This document shows, in pieces, positions 31,621-44,654 of a stretch of DNA of 64,000 bases. The DNA is from Ascaphus truei (Eukaryota > Chordata > Amphibia > Anura > Ascaphidae), in the NCBI GenBank assembly GCA_036426205.1, contig CM071573.1, positions 77,765,114-77,829,113 of the forward strand, in the 5' to 3' direction. The translations under genes were made by a program, and so were the position numbers. Positions within the stretch are counted from its first letter, which is position 1, and each line of letters starts with the position of its first letter. Under the pieces are notes generated by a model. The model did not search any database. It saw only the letters and a program-made list of their open reading frames with translations, and was not told where the DNA came from.

Positions 31621-31961
31621 TTGATTGAGAAACCACACATAGTTAAGTAACGGATCAGTGCAATAATTTATCGGTATTACGTTGGATCAACAAAGACTCC
31701 CGATTTTTGAAAGCAAGATGTTGGTCAATAAAATGAAGATTATATTACAGCAAAAGGAAACCACAACCTCAAGAGTAACGAACATTTGGCCAACACTGTG
31801 AGAAGAGCAACGGCAGCTTGGAAAAGAACTGTACGCCTTCTAAATTAGGATCGTTTTTGTTAGAAAAAAGGAAGAGATCAAATAGGAGATATTATTACAG
31901 ATACTAATATATATTATATATCCCATAGCATCTACAGCATATGAAAGTGGATCTATGACTT

Positions 31962-32013
31962 ATACTCTAATATATATATAGATATATATATATAGATATA
32001 TATATATATAATA
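31962..32013. repeat. AT microsatellite
   Basis: ATATAT runs with interspersed GATATAT, followed by A-rich sequence. Confidence 0.85.
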
Positions 32014-32389
32014 AAAAAAAGGTCATACAATGGAACGTTTCACCCCAGGGACATTTGAGCGGGTGCGCTGCAGAAATAATCGCTGGTGATGTCCTGCCCA
32101 CCCTTTATAGATATGGACAAGTGGAATGTGACTATCTTTGGGGAGAGGTGCAGCCTACGACAAGCTACGGATTCTGTTTGTCTGTCCCTTGAGCAGCAGA
32201 AGGTCAGGGTGCGACAGGAAGGAAATGAGGAACTGCGGAAGGAGACCAGAGCAGCAGGAACTCTCTGGAGACCAGTTATCCCGGTCAGGTCATGGACCAG
32301 TGGGGGGTTTGGCGGCAGTACCGGATTACACAGGAGTCCGACAAAGAGGCCAGGAGGCCTTGAAATGTTTCCCTATTGTGCACATATAA

Positions 32390-32635
32390 AGCCACGTCCA
32401 TAGTGCACGCGGCGCAAACAGGCCATAGAGCGTGCGACCGCGTTTTCAGGAGACAAGAGAATTCGCTTCTGTCGCGCGAGACGGCCAGGTCACATGAGTG
32501 GTTCAGCCAATGAGGGCGAACTAGCCTTTTGACGTCACAGCCTCGCCTCCCCGTCACTGTGGATCTCAGTCCACAGACCGCTCGGCTTTCAGGCGCGACG
32601 CCACGCTCTCCGTCGCACACACACAATATACGAGG
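32390..32635. mobile_element. GC-rich TIR-type repeat related to 23,288-23,665
   Basis: Shares CAGCCAATGAGGGCGAAC (reverse of the 23,480 region) and CTCTCCGTCGCA. GGCGTGTCG-like and CGCGACG palindromic pieces are frequent. Non-coding. Confidence 0.4.
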
Positions 32636-32639
32636 CCTT

Positions 32640-33660
32640 ACAGTGTGCGGTGGGTAACTTCTCCTTTCCCTGGGTGTGCAGATTTTTTTCGATACATTAA
32701 AGAAGAAACTTTAGTGCGGTCAAAAAGGAAAATATAAGTCCTTCATTTTCTTTGATTTACTTTTTGAGCGCTGAACCAGTCTGGTTTTTAGACGAATTAC
32801 AAGGGTCAATACTAATGCTACAAACCCAACAAAGAGGAACTGCACTTACACCACAATTGTTTATAGAAAGCGTCTACTCAACTACTTCCATCCTGACCTT
32901 GGGTGGAACCGTGTCCATAACAAAGAGCCACCTACTTTCGTTCTGAACAATAGACCGTCTCCATCACCCCCCCCCCGCCCAAGGGGACCCAACCCGTGTC
33001 TTCAAATATATATTTCTTATGGTCATTCCCCTTTTAAGAATAAGTTTGATATGTAAATACTAGACCTTTCCTAGAGTCATCAACGTGAAGGTTTTTGGTA
33101 TTTACTCTACATAATGGATACTGTGTTTTTTATATATATCTCTGTTTTGCGATCTTATTTTTCACTGTAGGTTAGTAGTAATTAAACTTATTACATATGT
33201 CTTGACCATACATATGGTTTTATATAATCGACTTAATCACCGGTTACGGTCGCTTTTTTAACTTTTGACATTACCCTATGTTTTATAACCGACTGATTGG
33301 ATGTTCTCTGGTCTGATCGGCACATATCATTTTTTTCAGGTGCGTTTTGTATCTCTGGGGCTTAATGTGACAACACTGTGTTTCACTTGCATCGTTCCAG
33401 TGATCACGTATCCGACGTTGCGCTTTAATCTTTGCGTTGCACCGAGCGATCGGGCCCTAGCATAAGGCGCCACGATGTCACTGATGCTAGGTTTCGGAAG
33501 CTGCAAGTATTCTTGTGTGGCTTTTCACGGTCACCCGATGTAAGGTCCAGACCGGATCTGAAACATTGTTTCCTCTGCTGTCCCACAATGTTCCAGGGTG
33601 CCAGTAACATCCTTTTTTGAGGTACCCTTTCATGATACTATTTATATTTAGTGCTGACCA
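32640..33660. other. intronic sequence; missing TSPAN14 exon not found
   Basis: Between the start-codon exon and the 31,110-31,256 exon the family has a short exon ending in a GLWAWSEK-type sequence. I could not find it here or in the flanking intron. A poly-C run lies at about 32,968-32,979. Confidence 0.4.
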
Positions 33661-33670
33661 CAATACAGGT

Positions 33671-33849
33671 CAAGGGTAGCCAACTCCAGTCCTCAAGGGC
33701 CACCAACAGTATCTCTCTGCTTCAGCACAGGTGGCTCAATCAGTGGCGCAGGCAACTGCGCCACTGATTGAGCCCCCTGTGCTGAAGCAGAGCTATCCTG
33801 AAAACGTGACCTGTAGGTAGCCCTTGAGGACAGGCGTTGGCTACCCCTG
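33671..33849. mobile_element. hAT-type MITE (family A)
   Basis: Left AAGGGTAGCCAACTCCAGTCC, right GCGTTGGCTACCCCTG; the core pairs across GGCGCAGGCAACTGCGCC. Flanking octamers ATACAGGT and GGATAGGT are only partly alike, so the copy is older. Confidence 0.85.
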
Positions 33850-34224
33850 GGATAGGTGTTACCCAGATTGTTGAATTTGCAGCTTCTCTCTCCCGGTCAT
33901 TACCTTGTCCTAATTTTCCGACCTATGAGACACACACAAGTACCTTGTACTCACTTTTTCACTCCATGCCCAAAGACCAACTCCCAGGAGAACCATGCCA
34001 GATAACTGGGGAGAGAGGAAGAAAACACACAGCTTAGAGACACGCGGACATGTTCCTCGTGTGCGGCCACAATAAATGTCTCTTTGTGATTAGTTTATCA
34101 CGTCTTTGCAAAGCCCCATCCCCCTGATACAATACGGTGAGAAGCTTAGGATCGCACAGATAACAGGCTGTTATGTACGTTCACTATATTAAACAGGACT
34201 AACAGATTGCTTTAAAAAGGACCT

Positions 34225-34335
34225 GCACCTATAGCACGAGTCGCTGCCCCGTAGAGCTTACAATCTAATTTTGGTGCCTGAAGCACAGGGAGATAAAGTG
34301 ACTTACCCAAGGTGCCGATGTCGGGATTTATTGGG
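34225..34335 (-). mobile_element. SINE fragment
   Basis: Minus strand reads ACCTTGGGTAAGTCACTTTATCTCCCTGTGCTTCAGGCACC in pieces, then GATTGTAAGCTC. This core is shared with the SINEs at 45,397-45,602 and 47,270-47,475. Confidence 0.65.
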
Positions 34336-34530
34336 TTTATTCCAGTGGTGGCATTACCGCCAAGATGCTCATCCAGGGTGAAATAAAAAAAGGGCTTTCC
34401 TAAAGTGAACGGTTGTACCGCTAACATGCAATTAATTTTTAGGTGCTGTAAAGGCAGGTTACGCCCGTCCCTCACAGCCTTGCAATAAGATGAATGGGGG
34501 GGGGGGGGAGAGGAAGAGAAAGAAACTCAC

Positions 34531-34611
34531 CCAGAATATGATGTTGTAGCTGAAAAGCAGGTATTTGTAGCAGCAGCTGACCTCAGCAGTGCTATACCGA
34601 TAATAGTGCAT
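34531..34611 (-). CDS. TSPAN14: TSPAN14 first coding exon (start codon, cytoplasmic N-terminus)
   Basis: 81 bp = 27 codons from the ATG at 34,611 to a GTGAGT donor at 34,530. It encodes MHYYRYSTAEVSCCYKYLLF and SYNIIFW. MHYYRYS at the start and CxKYLLFSYNIIFW entering the first membrane helix are specific to TSPAN14 among tetraspanins I know. The exon ends in phase 0, compatible with the family's next exon. A pyrimidine-rich stretch upstream (minus strand, about 34,625-34,730) could be the end of an intron within the 5' UTR. Confidence 0.9.
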
Positions 34612-34624
34612 CCTCTCTGCAAGT

Positions 34625-34730
34625 GGCACTACTGGGGGAGGGGGGAAAAGAAGGGGGCGGGAGGAGGGAAGAGGGGGAGAGGGAGAGAGGGGAGAGAGGG
34701 GGAGGGAGAGAGGGAGAGGGAGAGAGTTAA
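34625..34730. repeat. GGGAGA-rich low-complexity tract
   Basis: Purine-only stretch of GGGAGAGGGAGAG type; on the minus strand it is a long pyrimidine tract before the TSPAN14 start exon. Confidence 0.85.
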
Positions 34731-35098
34731 GCAACAGAACCTTTAAACTACAGTACACAGAAAAACAAAGGAAGTCAAAATATATACCTTTCCTTAGAAA
34801 CAATAAGCCCTTTAGAACTGGAGGGTTAATCACACAGCTGCAATCCCAAACTTATATAGTTTCACAATATTTTTGGAACACATAAAATATACACTTTTTT
34901 ACATAGCTTTAGCAAATACAGTAAATAATGACAAATGTAAACACACACACACACACACACACACACTTTCCCTGAGCAAACTTTAAAAAAATAAACCTGC
35001 AGCTAAAACTTTTTATTGCATTTCTGAGATTTTTGCACACAGACGTTCCCAGATCCTCGCTCAGCGATAATGTTCTGAGTCAACTGAACAACCTATCC

Positions 35099-35240
35099 CA
35101 GGGGTGACCAACTTCCGTCTGTTCAAGAGCTACCAACAGGTCAGGTTTTCAGGATATCCCCGCTTCAGCACACGTGGCTCAAAGACTGGAGCCACCTGTG
35201 CTGAAGCAGGGATATCCTGGTAGGATTTGAGGACTGGAAA
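35099..35240. mobile_element. hAT-type MITE (family A), right end lost
   Basis: Starts CAGGGGTGACCAACTTCCG and contains GTCAGGTTTTCAGGATATCCC and GAGCCACCTGTGCTGAAGCAG, then decays at GGACTGG. Confidence 0.75.
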
Positions 35241-36424
35241 TACCAGAGAAGTCGTTACAAATCCTCTCGCCTGGAGCACGAACGTGCGAAATGTCGAGAG
35301 GATGCTGCCCCCCTAGTAACACGCCGAACCTCCTGTGACATTTCCACCCCCCGGAGGCCGTTGTTTGGCCATCTGCCTGACAGCTGTGTACAGAAGAGGG
35401 AGTGTGAGGAGGGTAACAGGTCCGGAGGAGACACAGGAGGATCCCGCTCACGCTGCCAAGAGCTTAAGCAAGGATATAGCTACAACGTATCAGAGCAGTG
35501 ACTCACAGCCTTATCAGGGAGATAGCGGGGGCCGCCTGGGAATCTGCTCACACATTTCTTTATCATTATTACGCAAAGCACCAGTCATCGGCTCTCAAAC
35601 CTCTCCTCCGGGACCGCCAGGCCGGGTCTGAGGAGCAGCCTGCATGGGAACTGGATGTGGGTTGGGGGTGTCTCAACATGGTCTGGGCCCGGAGGAGAGA
35701 CGCTGGAGATCCCGCACTATGGGTCACAGGCCAAACCAACGGGATACAGCTAAAGATCTCCATAAAAATCAGGGCAACACAGAGATATGGAGAGATATAG
35801 ATATAGATAGTAACACTCCCTGCCTGGCTCCCTAGAGAGGTTGCATCAGGGTGTAGCGGTGTATTAGGCATCCGCAACCCGTTAGTGTCTCATAGGCTGT
35901 GGTCTGCTAGGCGATGGAAAAGATGGGGACGCCAGGAGCTTGCAATCTTTATAATGTTCCCATTCCTGGGAACCCTGCAGTCCCAGCACATAGTGCTTGA
36001 CATGGTTGCACATATTTTCATCCAGTCTTCCCTGAGTGCCAACTCTTAACACACATGGGAGGAGCATCTTCTCATACTTCAGTGATACTCATCGAATGGG
36101 TGTGGGCTCCCCTTCTCATCACCTCCTTGCAGTCCTTTTTGCTGTGTGCCCCTGCTGAGGTCACACTTAGGCATGTCTGCATTCCCTTTCTTGGGACATG
36201 CGATCACTTAATATGGCCATACTAAAGGATCCTTAATTATGGGCACGACTCCCGACTTTAATACAATAAAATGGGGGTCCTGACCTAAAGACATACTTTG
36301 GGGGATATCTTCCCTACTGCTAAGCTCAAAGGCTTCTCTTCTGCTGCCATGCTGTAACTCTCCCAGAATCCCCTGCTGCTTTCCTATATACCTCTGATGA
36401 CACAGCACTGTTGTGTCACCACTG

Positions 36425-36720
36425 GGTGTAGCCTTAGGCTACGGCCCCAGTCCTCCCTGCTGCACGCGCGACTGGCGGCATGGCAGTGCGGGCAGAGACT
36501 ACAGCCCCCATCGGCTTTCTGTAGGGTAGCTCTACGGGAGCTGCGCACCGCCCACGTGACCGCGTCGCGGGAAGACAAAATTCTTGTCTTCCCTGCCAGC
36601 GGCCGCGTCACAGCGCTTTGCGCGCCCACGCACACAGCCACTGGGACCTGTCCCATAGAGGGCTGTGCTGTGGTGTGTAGCGCGCGCCGCTGTGACCACC
36701 TTGCACTCAGCCTAACCTCT
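36425..36720. mobile_element. GC-rich TIR element
   Basis: Left TTAGGCTACGGCCCCAGTC and right GCACTCAGCCTAA are inverted, with a CGCG-rich core containing two opposed AAGACAAAATTCTTGTCTT arms at about 36,571-36,589. Similar end type to 23,288-23,665. Confidence 0.5.
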
Positions 36721-36949
36721 ATGCTCATCAGTTACCTACTAGTGGCTTTCAGTAGTCACTAGGAAGGGGGAGGGCTACACTCTAACAAGAGATGGCGTGC
36801 GCTCAGTGGTGTAAAGTGTGTGTTATATGATCCGAGAAGATAAGAAAATATGTCCCACAAAATTAGAAGTAATCTAATCTTCTGCTGCCAGCTGCTGCTT
36901 CTTTTTTGGCGGGAAGCTCTCCGTACTTACATATACAGTATATGAAGTT

Positions 36950-37250
36950 AATCTAAAGCCCTCTCCCGCCTTAAACCTTTTTCACTGACTGCCCCACACC
37001 TCTGGAATGCCCTTCCCCTCAGTACCCGACTAGCACCCTCTCTATCCACCTTTAAGACCCACCTTAAGACACACTTGCTTAAAGAAGCATATGAATAGCA
37101 CTGTGGATATTCTGAACACATGATACATAAAGCTTGGCCCCCTGCAGACGCACTTACCAGAACTTCCTCCTACTGTCTCTGTACGTTCTCCCTACCTACC
37201 AATTAGACTGTAAGCTCCTCGGGGCAGGGACTCCTCTTCCTTAATGTTAC
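36950..37250 (+). mobile_element. L2/CR1-type LINE 3' end
   Basis: Plus-strand translation around 36,990-37,095 gives APHLWNALPLSTRLAPSLST and FKTHLKTHLLKEAYE, the typical last residues of CR1/L2-group ORF2. It is followed by a stop and the tail GACTGTAAGCTCCTCGGGGCAGGGACTC, a known 3' tail type of such LINEs and of SINEs that use them. Confidence 0.75.
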
Positions 37251-37654
37251 TTTTATGTCTGAAGCACTTATTCCCATGCTCTGTTATTTATTTTATCTGT
37301 TATTTATTTGATTACCACGTGTATTACTACTGTGAAGTGATGATGTCACAGCTTCCTATTGGCCCGCAGGACATTTAAAGTCCCACGGAGATACCGGCAC
37401 CGCTTCTGAGGGAAGTACCTTCGGAAGCAGGGGGTCTCCGGAGCTGAAATTAACGGGGTTCAGACCTCCTGCTTCAACCCCATAACTAAAAAATAAACAG
37501 GAAATTGTGCAGTGCAACGTGTTTCATTGTGAGACCATCTGTTTGGCCATTGTAAGCTGCCACAAAATACTTTGAAAGGTCACGAGCCACTGATCCCTTT
37601 CTGATATTTCTTCCATGCTCAAGAAAACACGGTTTTAATGTTCTCCTAGTCCTA

Positions 37655-37665
37655 CCCATGTAACA

Positions 37666-37703
<38 letters not shown>

Positions 37704-37847
37704 CCTACCCATGTAACAGTAAACAACACACACACACACACACAGAGTCCATACCCATGTAACACAAACACACACACAGTCCTACCCATGTAACACAAAC
37801 ACACACACAGTCCTACCCATGTAACACACACAGAGACACACACGGAG

Positions 37848-37880
<33 letters not shown>

Positions 37881-37935
37881 CCTACCCATGTAACACAAAC
37901 ACACACACACACAGAGAGACACACACAGAACACCT
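37655..37935. repeat. CA-rich minisatellite (AGTCCTACCCATGTAACACAAACAC)
   Basis: Six to seven units of GTCCTACCCATGTAACA separated by variable (CA)n. The Val/Cys-rich frames across it are artefacts. Confidence 0.88.
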
Positions 37936-38085
37936 TGCCTTCCCTCACAGGAAATATAACTTCCGTCTATTGTCAAGATCGTGTATCAACAAGAAAAGAA
38001 GATAAGAAACAATATTACCGACACCTCACTGCCTGCCGCGAGCACAAATCAAACTCGCACGTTCTTCCGTTTCTAAAATAGGTTA

Positions 38086-38293
38086 AGGACATTTGGTCGT
38101 GGCCGTTTTTCCGCGACCGAATGGCCGCCAGCGCTTCGCCGTGACTCACCCCGCCGTCAGAAGCTGCCGCCACTAAGGTGACACTCTAAAAAACCCTTAA
38201 ATTAACCCCCGACCCGAAACAGTAATCAAAAGTTAACTTAGAAGCACCAAGCGGCGGCGATTCGGCGGCGAAACGGCTGCGACTAAATGTCCC
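38086..38293. mobile_element. TIR MITE (GGACATTTRGTCG ends)
   Basis: Left GGACATTTGGTCGTGGCCGTTTTTCCGC and right GCGGCGAAACGGCTGCGACTAAATGTCC, read in blocks, are about 30-bp inverted ends around a 150-bp core. No coding capacity. Confidence 0.75.
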
Positions 38294-40538
38294 ATTATGC
38301 CTTCAACGCACCCTTATTATTAACAGGATGTAAAATAGGACTTCGCCCTTGAGGCGGAGTATTGCAGAACAGCAGTCCCCACATTTTATTTATTCTGCGT
38401 CCTTATAATAGTGGTTTCAAACGATCTATACCCACATCAAATGTAAACCGTGTCATTAGGTTTCGTGGAGTGTGGCAAGTCAGTGGATATTGTGCTTATC
38501 GTCACAGCGATTGCAGCGAGAAGGCGTGTGGTGTAATACAATACAGAACATTGGATACCACAGGCTGGGGTCTGCACTATCAATGCATACTCGATCACGG
38601 GGTCTCCCCGAGTATCAGGTAGTTTGCCCATCCAGGTAGAAAAATGACCAGTGACTGATCTTCAAATCTAAGTGCCCCCCGGACTGAACACTTATGCAAT
38701 TTTAATTCCTGCAAACCATTTCCTGCACTGTGACAAGTAATTGCTCACAGGATGTGTTAACCTTTGTGCGCTCTGTGGAGGATGCACAATGTGCATTGCA
38801 TTACCTGGGGCAGGGTTGGTGACACTTCTGTAAGTAGATAGTTTTAAAAGGCACAATCCACCATTACTAACCTCCAGTTTAAATTGGAAGCGGGGGGTGG
38901 GGATGCTGAACTGTGCCATTTTCAGCTTCGGGGATCCCCCTGGTTTTTTTAGATACATAGTGGCAAGGTTACCGGTACTGCTTCCTAGTTTTTAAAGGGG
39001 ATTTAAAATAGCCGTCCAATAGGTAGGAAGTCACTGATAATGTTGCAGCTTCCTACTGGTCTGAGATTTGGCAGCCATTTTTTTTCCCCCTGAGAAATAT
39101 AAATCCACAGGAATCTTGTGAAACAGCGAGTGCATATTGTAGGATCTTTTGGGACCCTCTGGGTCTTTTTGTAAAAAGAGATGAAAAAACAGTGGCGTTT
39201 GGCTGAAGGGACCCCGCTCCCACCATGTAAAGAAAAACTGGGGGCTTGTGAGAAGATTCAGACACCAGCAGTCTCTCCTGATAAGTCAGGGTCAGCATGG
39301 CTGGGGCACCGCAGTGTATTCAGCTATATAGGCCACCCCCTATAGAAACACTCCTAACTATAGTGAGTCATTGCGGTTTTAACCATCACAAAACCGGCCT
39401 GTACCATACGCAGAAGAGAAAGCCCCCAGCGAACGTCAGCATCACTGAAGCTGCCATGTAATGGGGAGGATTTTATGAGGCGATGCTAACACATGGAGGG
39501 TCTTCACTGGGCTGGACACTGCGGTGCTATTGTACTGGGATGGCCATGGATTGGATGACAGACAAGCCCGGGCGTCACTTGGCCATTGTTCTGAGTGAGC
39601 GAGCTCCCTGGGGTGTCTCACGGCTTTGGCAGCGTTCCATTGCAGAATGAGGCTGCAGAGAGGCTCACACACACAGCAGGTCTTGTTCCTCGGGGACACA
39701 AAGGCTGCATCACACAACAAGTCTTTTGTCACCAAACGGGGGCCATTTTAGCTGTGACCTTTTATCTTCTGGCCCTTCATTTCCATGGCAATATTAAAAA
39801 AGCAGCGCTGCATGCGGATATTAACCCCTCGGCTGCCAGAAGCCAAGCCTTGTCATCCAACCAATAACCCCTTCGGCTCCAGGGGAGGGCTGCAAAGCCA
39901 TAACATGCAGCCTCATGGCGATGTAAGGGTGTTCCAGCTAAAACGCATCCATAAAAAAACAGTCCGAACCAATTAAAATGTCCCCCTGCCAGAAAGGGTG
40001 ACAAAGGTCTCAGAATGGAGCTTTCTGATTGAATTTAAGATCACTTGCCAGCAAAAGGACAACAAAGGCCGTAAAATAATAAAAAGGGTGTGTGGTTTCA
40101 CGCTCTCCCGGCAGGAAATAATATTAGGTAAAAATGCCAGAAGGGATCAAAACAATTACAGATCTTTATTATGATGAAAAGCCAGAATGGGTCTGCAGGA
40201 CGTGAAGGGAAGATATTCCTCAGACACACTCTCCCGTGGGCGTTAGTGTCAGGTCGCTGAAATAAATGCGATTTCCCTCCCCCCCCCCCCCCCCCCCAGT
40301 ACTGCCGCTTCTAAAGGCGCAACTTATTAAAGCCACGTTTAGCAGATCCATCGCTGCGTGGATCACACTAAGCAGATGGCCGCGAAACTGTGCGTTTAGG
40401 TTCAAAATCAGACGGCCGCCTTAAAAAGCATAGAGATGCCAGAAATAACTTACCTTTTAACAAATGCAAGCAGATATCTCGTTTGGCCTGGAGATACCTA
40501 TAAAACTATGTAAACCCTATGTCCCCATCAGCTTAGAT

Positions 40539-40707
40539 CAGGGGAGGCAAACTCCAGTCCTCAAGGGCCACCAACAGGCCCGGTATTAGGGATATCTCTG
40601 CTTCAGCACAGGTGGCTCAATCAATGGCTCAGTCCTGTGCTGAAGCAGGGATATCCTTAAAACCTGAACTGTTGGTGGCCCTTGAGGACTGGAGACGGCC
40701 ACTCCTG
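40539..40707. mobile_element. hAT-type MITE (family A) with perfect TSD
   Basis: CAGGGGAGGCAAACTCCAG to CGGCCACTCCTG, flanked on both sides by GCTTAGAT (40,531-40,538; 40,708-40,715). Confidence 0.9.
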
Positions 40708-41489
40708 GCTTAGATGGTAAGGTCTTTGGGGCAGAGGTGACCTTTTCCTTGAATATACACTGCTAGTGCTTTTATCCCCAATGGTATACAAGATGTATCT
40801 CTCTGTACTATTAAACAGTTCCTATGCTCCCACTGCAAAGCTTGGTGTACGTGGTTGGGGTCATCTAAAAATAAATGAAAATGTTTTCATTTACACTAAA
40901 ATTGGGGACTTCAATGAATGTTGCAATCAGATGAATCAGGCCTTTCCATATATTAGGACCAATCAGGTAAGGGTCCAAGATAAGTAAAAGGTATGACAGA
41001 CATAAGGGTATAACAACTCTTTCTAAACTACAATACAGCAATCGCCCGTTCTGCACGCTGCACAGTTGTTGACATTGTTTGGAGTCGAGAGTTTTCCAGG
41101 GCCGTCTTATCACCGTGAGCTCCCCCTCGGCCCAGGAGATAGCCACTTCCGATACACCAGAATTTTCAGCTATTTAAAATGGTTGCCGGTAGGAAATCTG
41201 AGACAGGTCCTCAGCCAGCGAGGGACCTTAAATTCAAAAGTGATGACTTCCGTGAGACTTAACCTCGGTGGACGTCCCATGGACAGCGTTCTGTAATCCC
41301 AGGGACACGGTCGGAAGAGGCGGCAGCGATCTCTCTCCCCCCCCCCCCCCACACCCCCAAGGTGCAGGCACATGATCGCGGTGTGACGGAGTGGCTGTGG
41401 CACGCAAAGGGTTAAAGTCTGCGAGTTGTTGACGCTGCGAGAATCAGAAAAGCTGCCCGTCTGCGTCCTGGATTCGTGATATTTTAAGC

Positions 41490-41671
41490 CAGGGGTGGTT
41501 AACTCCAGTCCTGAAGGGCTACCAACAGGTCAGGTTTTAAGGATATCCCTGCTTCAGCACAGGTGGCTCTATCAATGGCTTAATCAACGACTGAGCCACC
41601 TGTGCTGAAGCAGGGATATCCTTAAAACCTGACTTGTTGTGACCCTTGAGGACTGGAGTTGCCCACCCCTG
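41490..41671. mobile_element. hAT-type MITE (family A)
   Basis: CAGGGGTGGTTAACTCCAG to GAGTTGCCCACCCCTG. Flanking octamers TTTTAAGC and CTCTAGGC share five positions. Confidence 0.88.
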
Positions 41672-42179
41672 CTCTAGGCCGTAGCATCTGGCGATTCCGC
41701 CCCAATTCTCCACTGATTCGGCCTCTTCTGAAACAGCGCCCTGCCCTTCTCACCCAGCTGAAAAAATGGCTCTGCCGTAAGAACACCACACCGGTGAAAC
41801 GGGCTCATATCCCAGCTAGCTCGACCATAGGTCACGGCGCCATGTGTCACGTCGCGACACCATGTGTTGTCCCATTGTCATGGCAACGTGACGCCATGGT
41901 AACGGGCCGCTAAAAGAGATGCCGCCTGATAGATAAGAGACCGTTACCGAGGTCCTCCACTCTCCCCCGGCAATCAGTTTCATTGCGGTGGGGAAAAGCA
42001 CGGAGCCTCTGGAACCGCGGGTCTCGGTGCGATGACACAACCGGCACCTCCATCACGCCGGCCCAGACACAAACCTCTGATGCGTCGATGACTTCGATGG
42101 CAGTTAACGTCGGATCAGGGTGCAATAGATCGCATCGGCACCTACTGACCCTCTCCCTTTATTGCCTGTGGCACCACAA

Positions 42180-42290
42180 TTAGAGTGTAAGTTCTTTGGG
42201 GCAGTAACTCATTGTGCCTGCAAGCATTGTATGCACAGCGCTGTGTAACGCACCAATGCTATAGAAGAGACAAAATCATTATTATTTATA
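42180..42290 (+). mobile_element. SINE/LINE tail fragment
   Basis: TTAGAGTGTAAGTTCTTTGGGGCAG ... GCACAGCGCTGTGTAA read in parts, followed by ATTATTATT: the 3' tail shared by the SINEs and the LINE end in this window. Confidence 0.6.
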
Positions 42291-44044
42291 TGTGTAATTA
42301 ATATTCAGGGGGAAGAATTTGTGCAGCACCTGAAAGGTGTAGAATCACAACGCACTGCAGCCTCTTTCCTAACTGCATTGTCGCAGGTGAACTCCCATCA
42401 CCAAAGTGCAGGTATTGGAGTAGCAGAAGCTACCGGAAAAAAAAGCAGCATAAGCAGCGTGTGACCTCCTCAAAGTCCCCGCGGGTAACGTACGATCAGA
42501 GAGACTGCAGCGCACACGGACGGAGGTTACTGACATCGAATTCTGCTTCTTAGAGAACAGAACAGATCTTTTTTTTTCCACGAAGCGACCGCATGATAAG
42601 GTAGTGGGAACAGGCGAGGTTTCTGTCTGCACGGATGTAACCCCCGGCGGGGCTGCCTGGACAAGCAGCCGGGTGGCAGTTTCAGAGAGGAAACAGCAGT
42701 TTCAAGAGATACGGGTCTGACGCGCCGCATGACACAGGAACCCTGCACAGAAATGCAAAATAAACAAGAAAATGTTCTCCCCCCCCCCCCCCCCCCCGGC
42801 TGGACCGCAAGAAGCACATTGCTTAAAACAACTTCACCTCTGTGCAAATGTCTCAAAACATCTACAAATGTTACAGGGGCGTCACTTCTCTATGTGGGGT
42901 TACGGACGATGTGTGCGGCAGGCACGAGTTTCAGCCCTGGACACACCTGTTTATAACACCTTAGTGCTGCCATCATTTCTGTGTCCCACTACTGACAGGA
43001 CCTTTGTTATCCCCAGGTGCAGAAAAGGTTGGGGGGGGGGGGGGGTCTTTAGTTAAAAACCCCCAAACAGAAAACCCGGGTGAAAAAAGGGGGGGGGGAA
43101 ACTACTTCTTTATCAAAGAAATGGGGTCCAAATTAGAGGCAATTGGAGTTGTTACTTTGATATTCCATTGCTCTGTTCTTATCACATTTTTGCAGTAGCC
43201 CCGAAACTTTAGTAAATCCCCCGTCCCCCTATATCCGAGACTGCCACCTGAGGATGCTCCTTAAGACCAAGGTTAGACGTTTGGAATGGTTTGAAAACAA
43301 AGAACAGATCCTGCGTTCTCGTACCCATCGGGCTAAATGATACTAGTGACGTGTCCACTTCTAGAACCTCAGTCTGTGTGATAAAGGAGGCATTTGGTTG
43401 CATATTTTGAACAAAACACGGTTCAAGCCGCCAACCTCGTCCCGGTAATCTCCGTTTAGCAGGCACTTCCACTGAATATATGCAATTTCTTGTTGTCCTG
43501 TGGACTCAACTTTGTGATGTATGCGAGTTTGGAAGGGTTGCTGTAAAATCCCAAATTGGCTGAAGGTAACAGTGTACCCCCCCCTCCTCCCCCGCGGCAT
43601 AACAAAGCAAACTAAATCATTTTGTAAACAACATAATGTGACGTGGGTTCCTTATAAAAATACATTAAATGGGCAAACTTACGGGGTCACAAACCAGGCG
43701 AAAGGTGACCGTTTTACCCAGAAAAAAAAAAAAAAAAACAGCTGTGAGAGTTTTTGCGAGCGAGACGCCAGCATTGTCAGCGCGTTTTGCAATTTCATTT
43801 ATTATGCTAATTTGCTAAATTCTCTAAAAATCACAAAATCAGCTTAACGCTGAGAATATAAACAGGGCGCGGACACCGCGTTTCGCTCGCTGCCCGGCGA
43901 CATTTCACAGAAAGCTTATTGGTCTAGTGACATCATACGCCCTTAAACTGAGGCTCGGCCAAGCGTCTAGAATTGTAGACTTTATCGTTCTGCAAATCTC
44001 TAGTTACTTATAGTATATAAAAATATCACGTGTGAGTATAATCC

Positions 44045-44250
44045 CATTTCTCAGGCAGGTCTGCAGCCCTGCCCTTCCCCATTATCTCTTAGCATACAGC
44101 GCTTCCACTGCAGCCAGGGATTCTGGGTAATGACATGCAAATGAGCACAGAGTCACCTTTTACTTCTTATCAATTATAACGTGGGATCCCCTATAAGCGA
44201 ATGCCTGCCGCATTACACAGCAATTCAGCACAGCCTGGGTTACAGAAGTG
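44045..44250 (+). mobile_element. dispersed repeat, second copy
   Basis: Same family as 12,735-13,010, with CTTCCACTGCAGCCAGGGATTCTGG and ATGACATGCAAATGAGCAC in blocks. Its GAAACGCGT end is absent here. Confidence 0.6.
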
Positions 44251-44423
44251 CAGAGTCAGCAACCTACTCACAGACAGCTTAAAATCAACCTTTTGGGATC
44301 AGGGTGAGGCTAGTTACGGTCTCTGCAACGGGAAGCGGGTACGTGGCGGGTACAACCAGATATGAAAAAAAATTATGTTGGTTTAAAAAAAAAAAAAAGT
44401 GACAAAAACCCTCCACCGTACAC

Positions 44424-44654
44424 CAGGGGGGCACAAACTTTTTTCCCGTCGCCCCCCTTCTTCCCTGCGTCAAATGACCCTGCGTTGCCATAGCGATGTG
44501 CCATCGGATACACGGTAAGAGAACTTACAGAGGCCTCGCGGAGTCCCCCGACATTCAATTTAAGTGCTGTGGGGAAGAGTGTGGGGCCTCTGTAACCGCC
44601 GCGTTCCCCCCCGCCGCCCCAGAAAATCTCGCGCCCCCAGTTTGCGCACCCCTG
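44424..44654. mobile_element. hAT-type MITE (family B)
   Basis: CAGGGGGGCACAAACTTT to AGTTTGCGCACCCCTG, flanked by CCGTACAC and CCATACAC (7 of 8). Same family as 10,729-11,003. Confidence 0.82.

Noticed and set aside
43004..43198. Small frames around poly-C/poly-G tracts at 42.78 and 43.03 kb
   Set aside because: Non-conserved between the two duplicate copies and driven by homopolymers.
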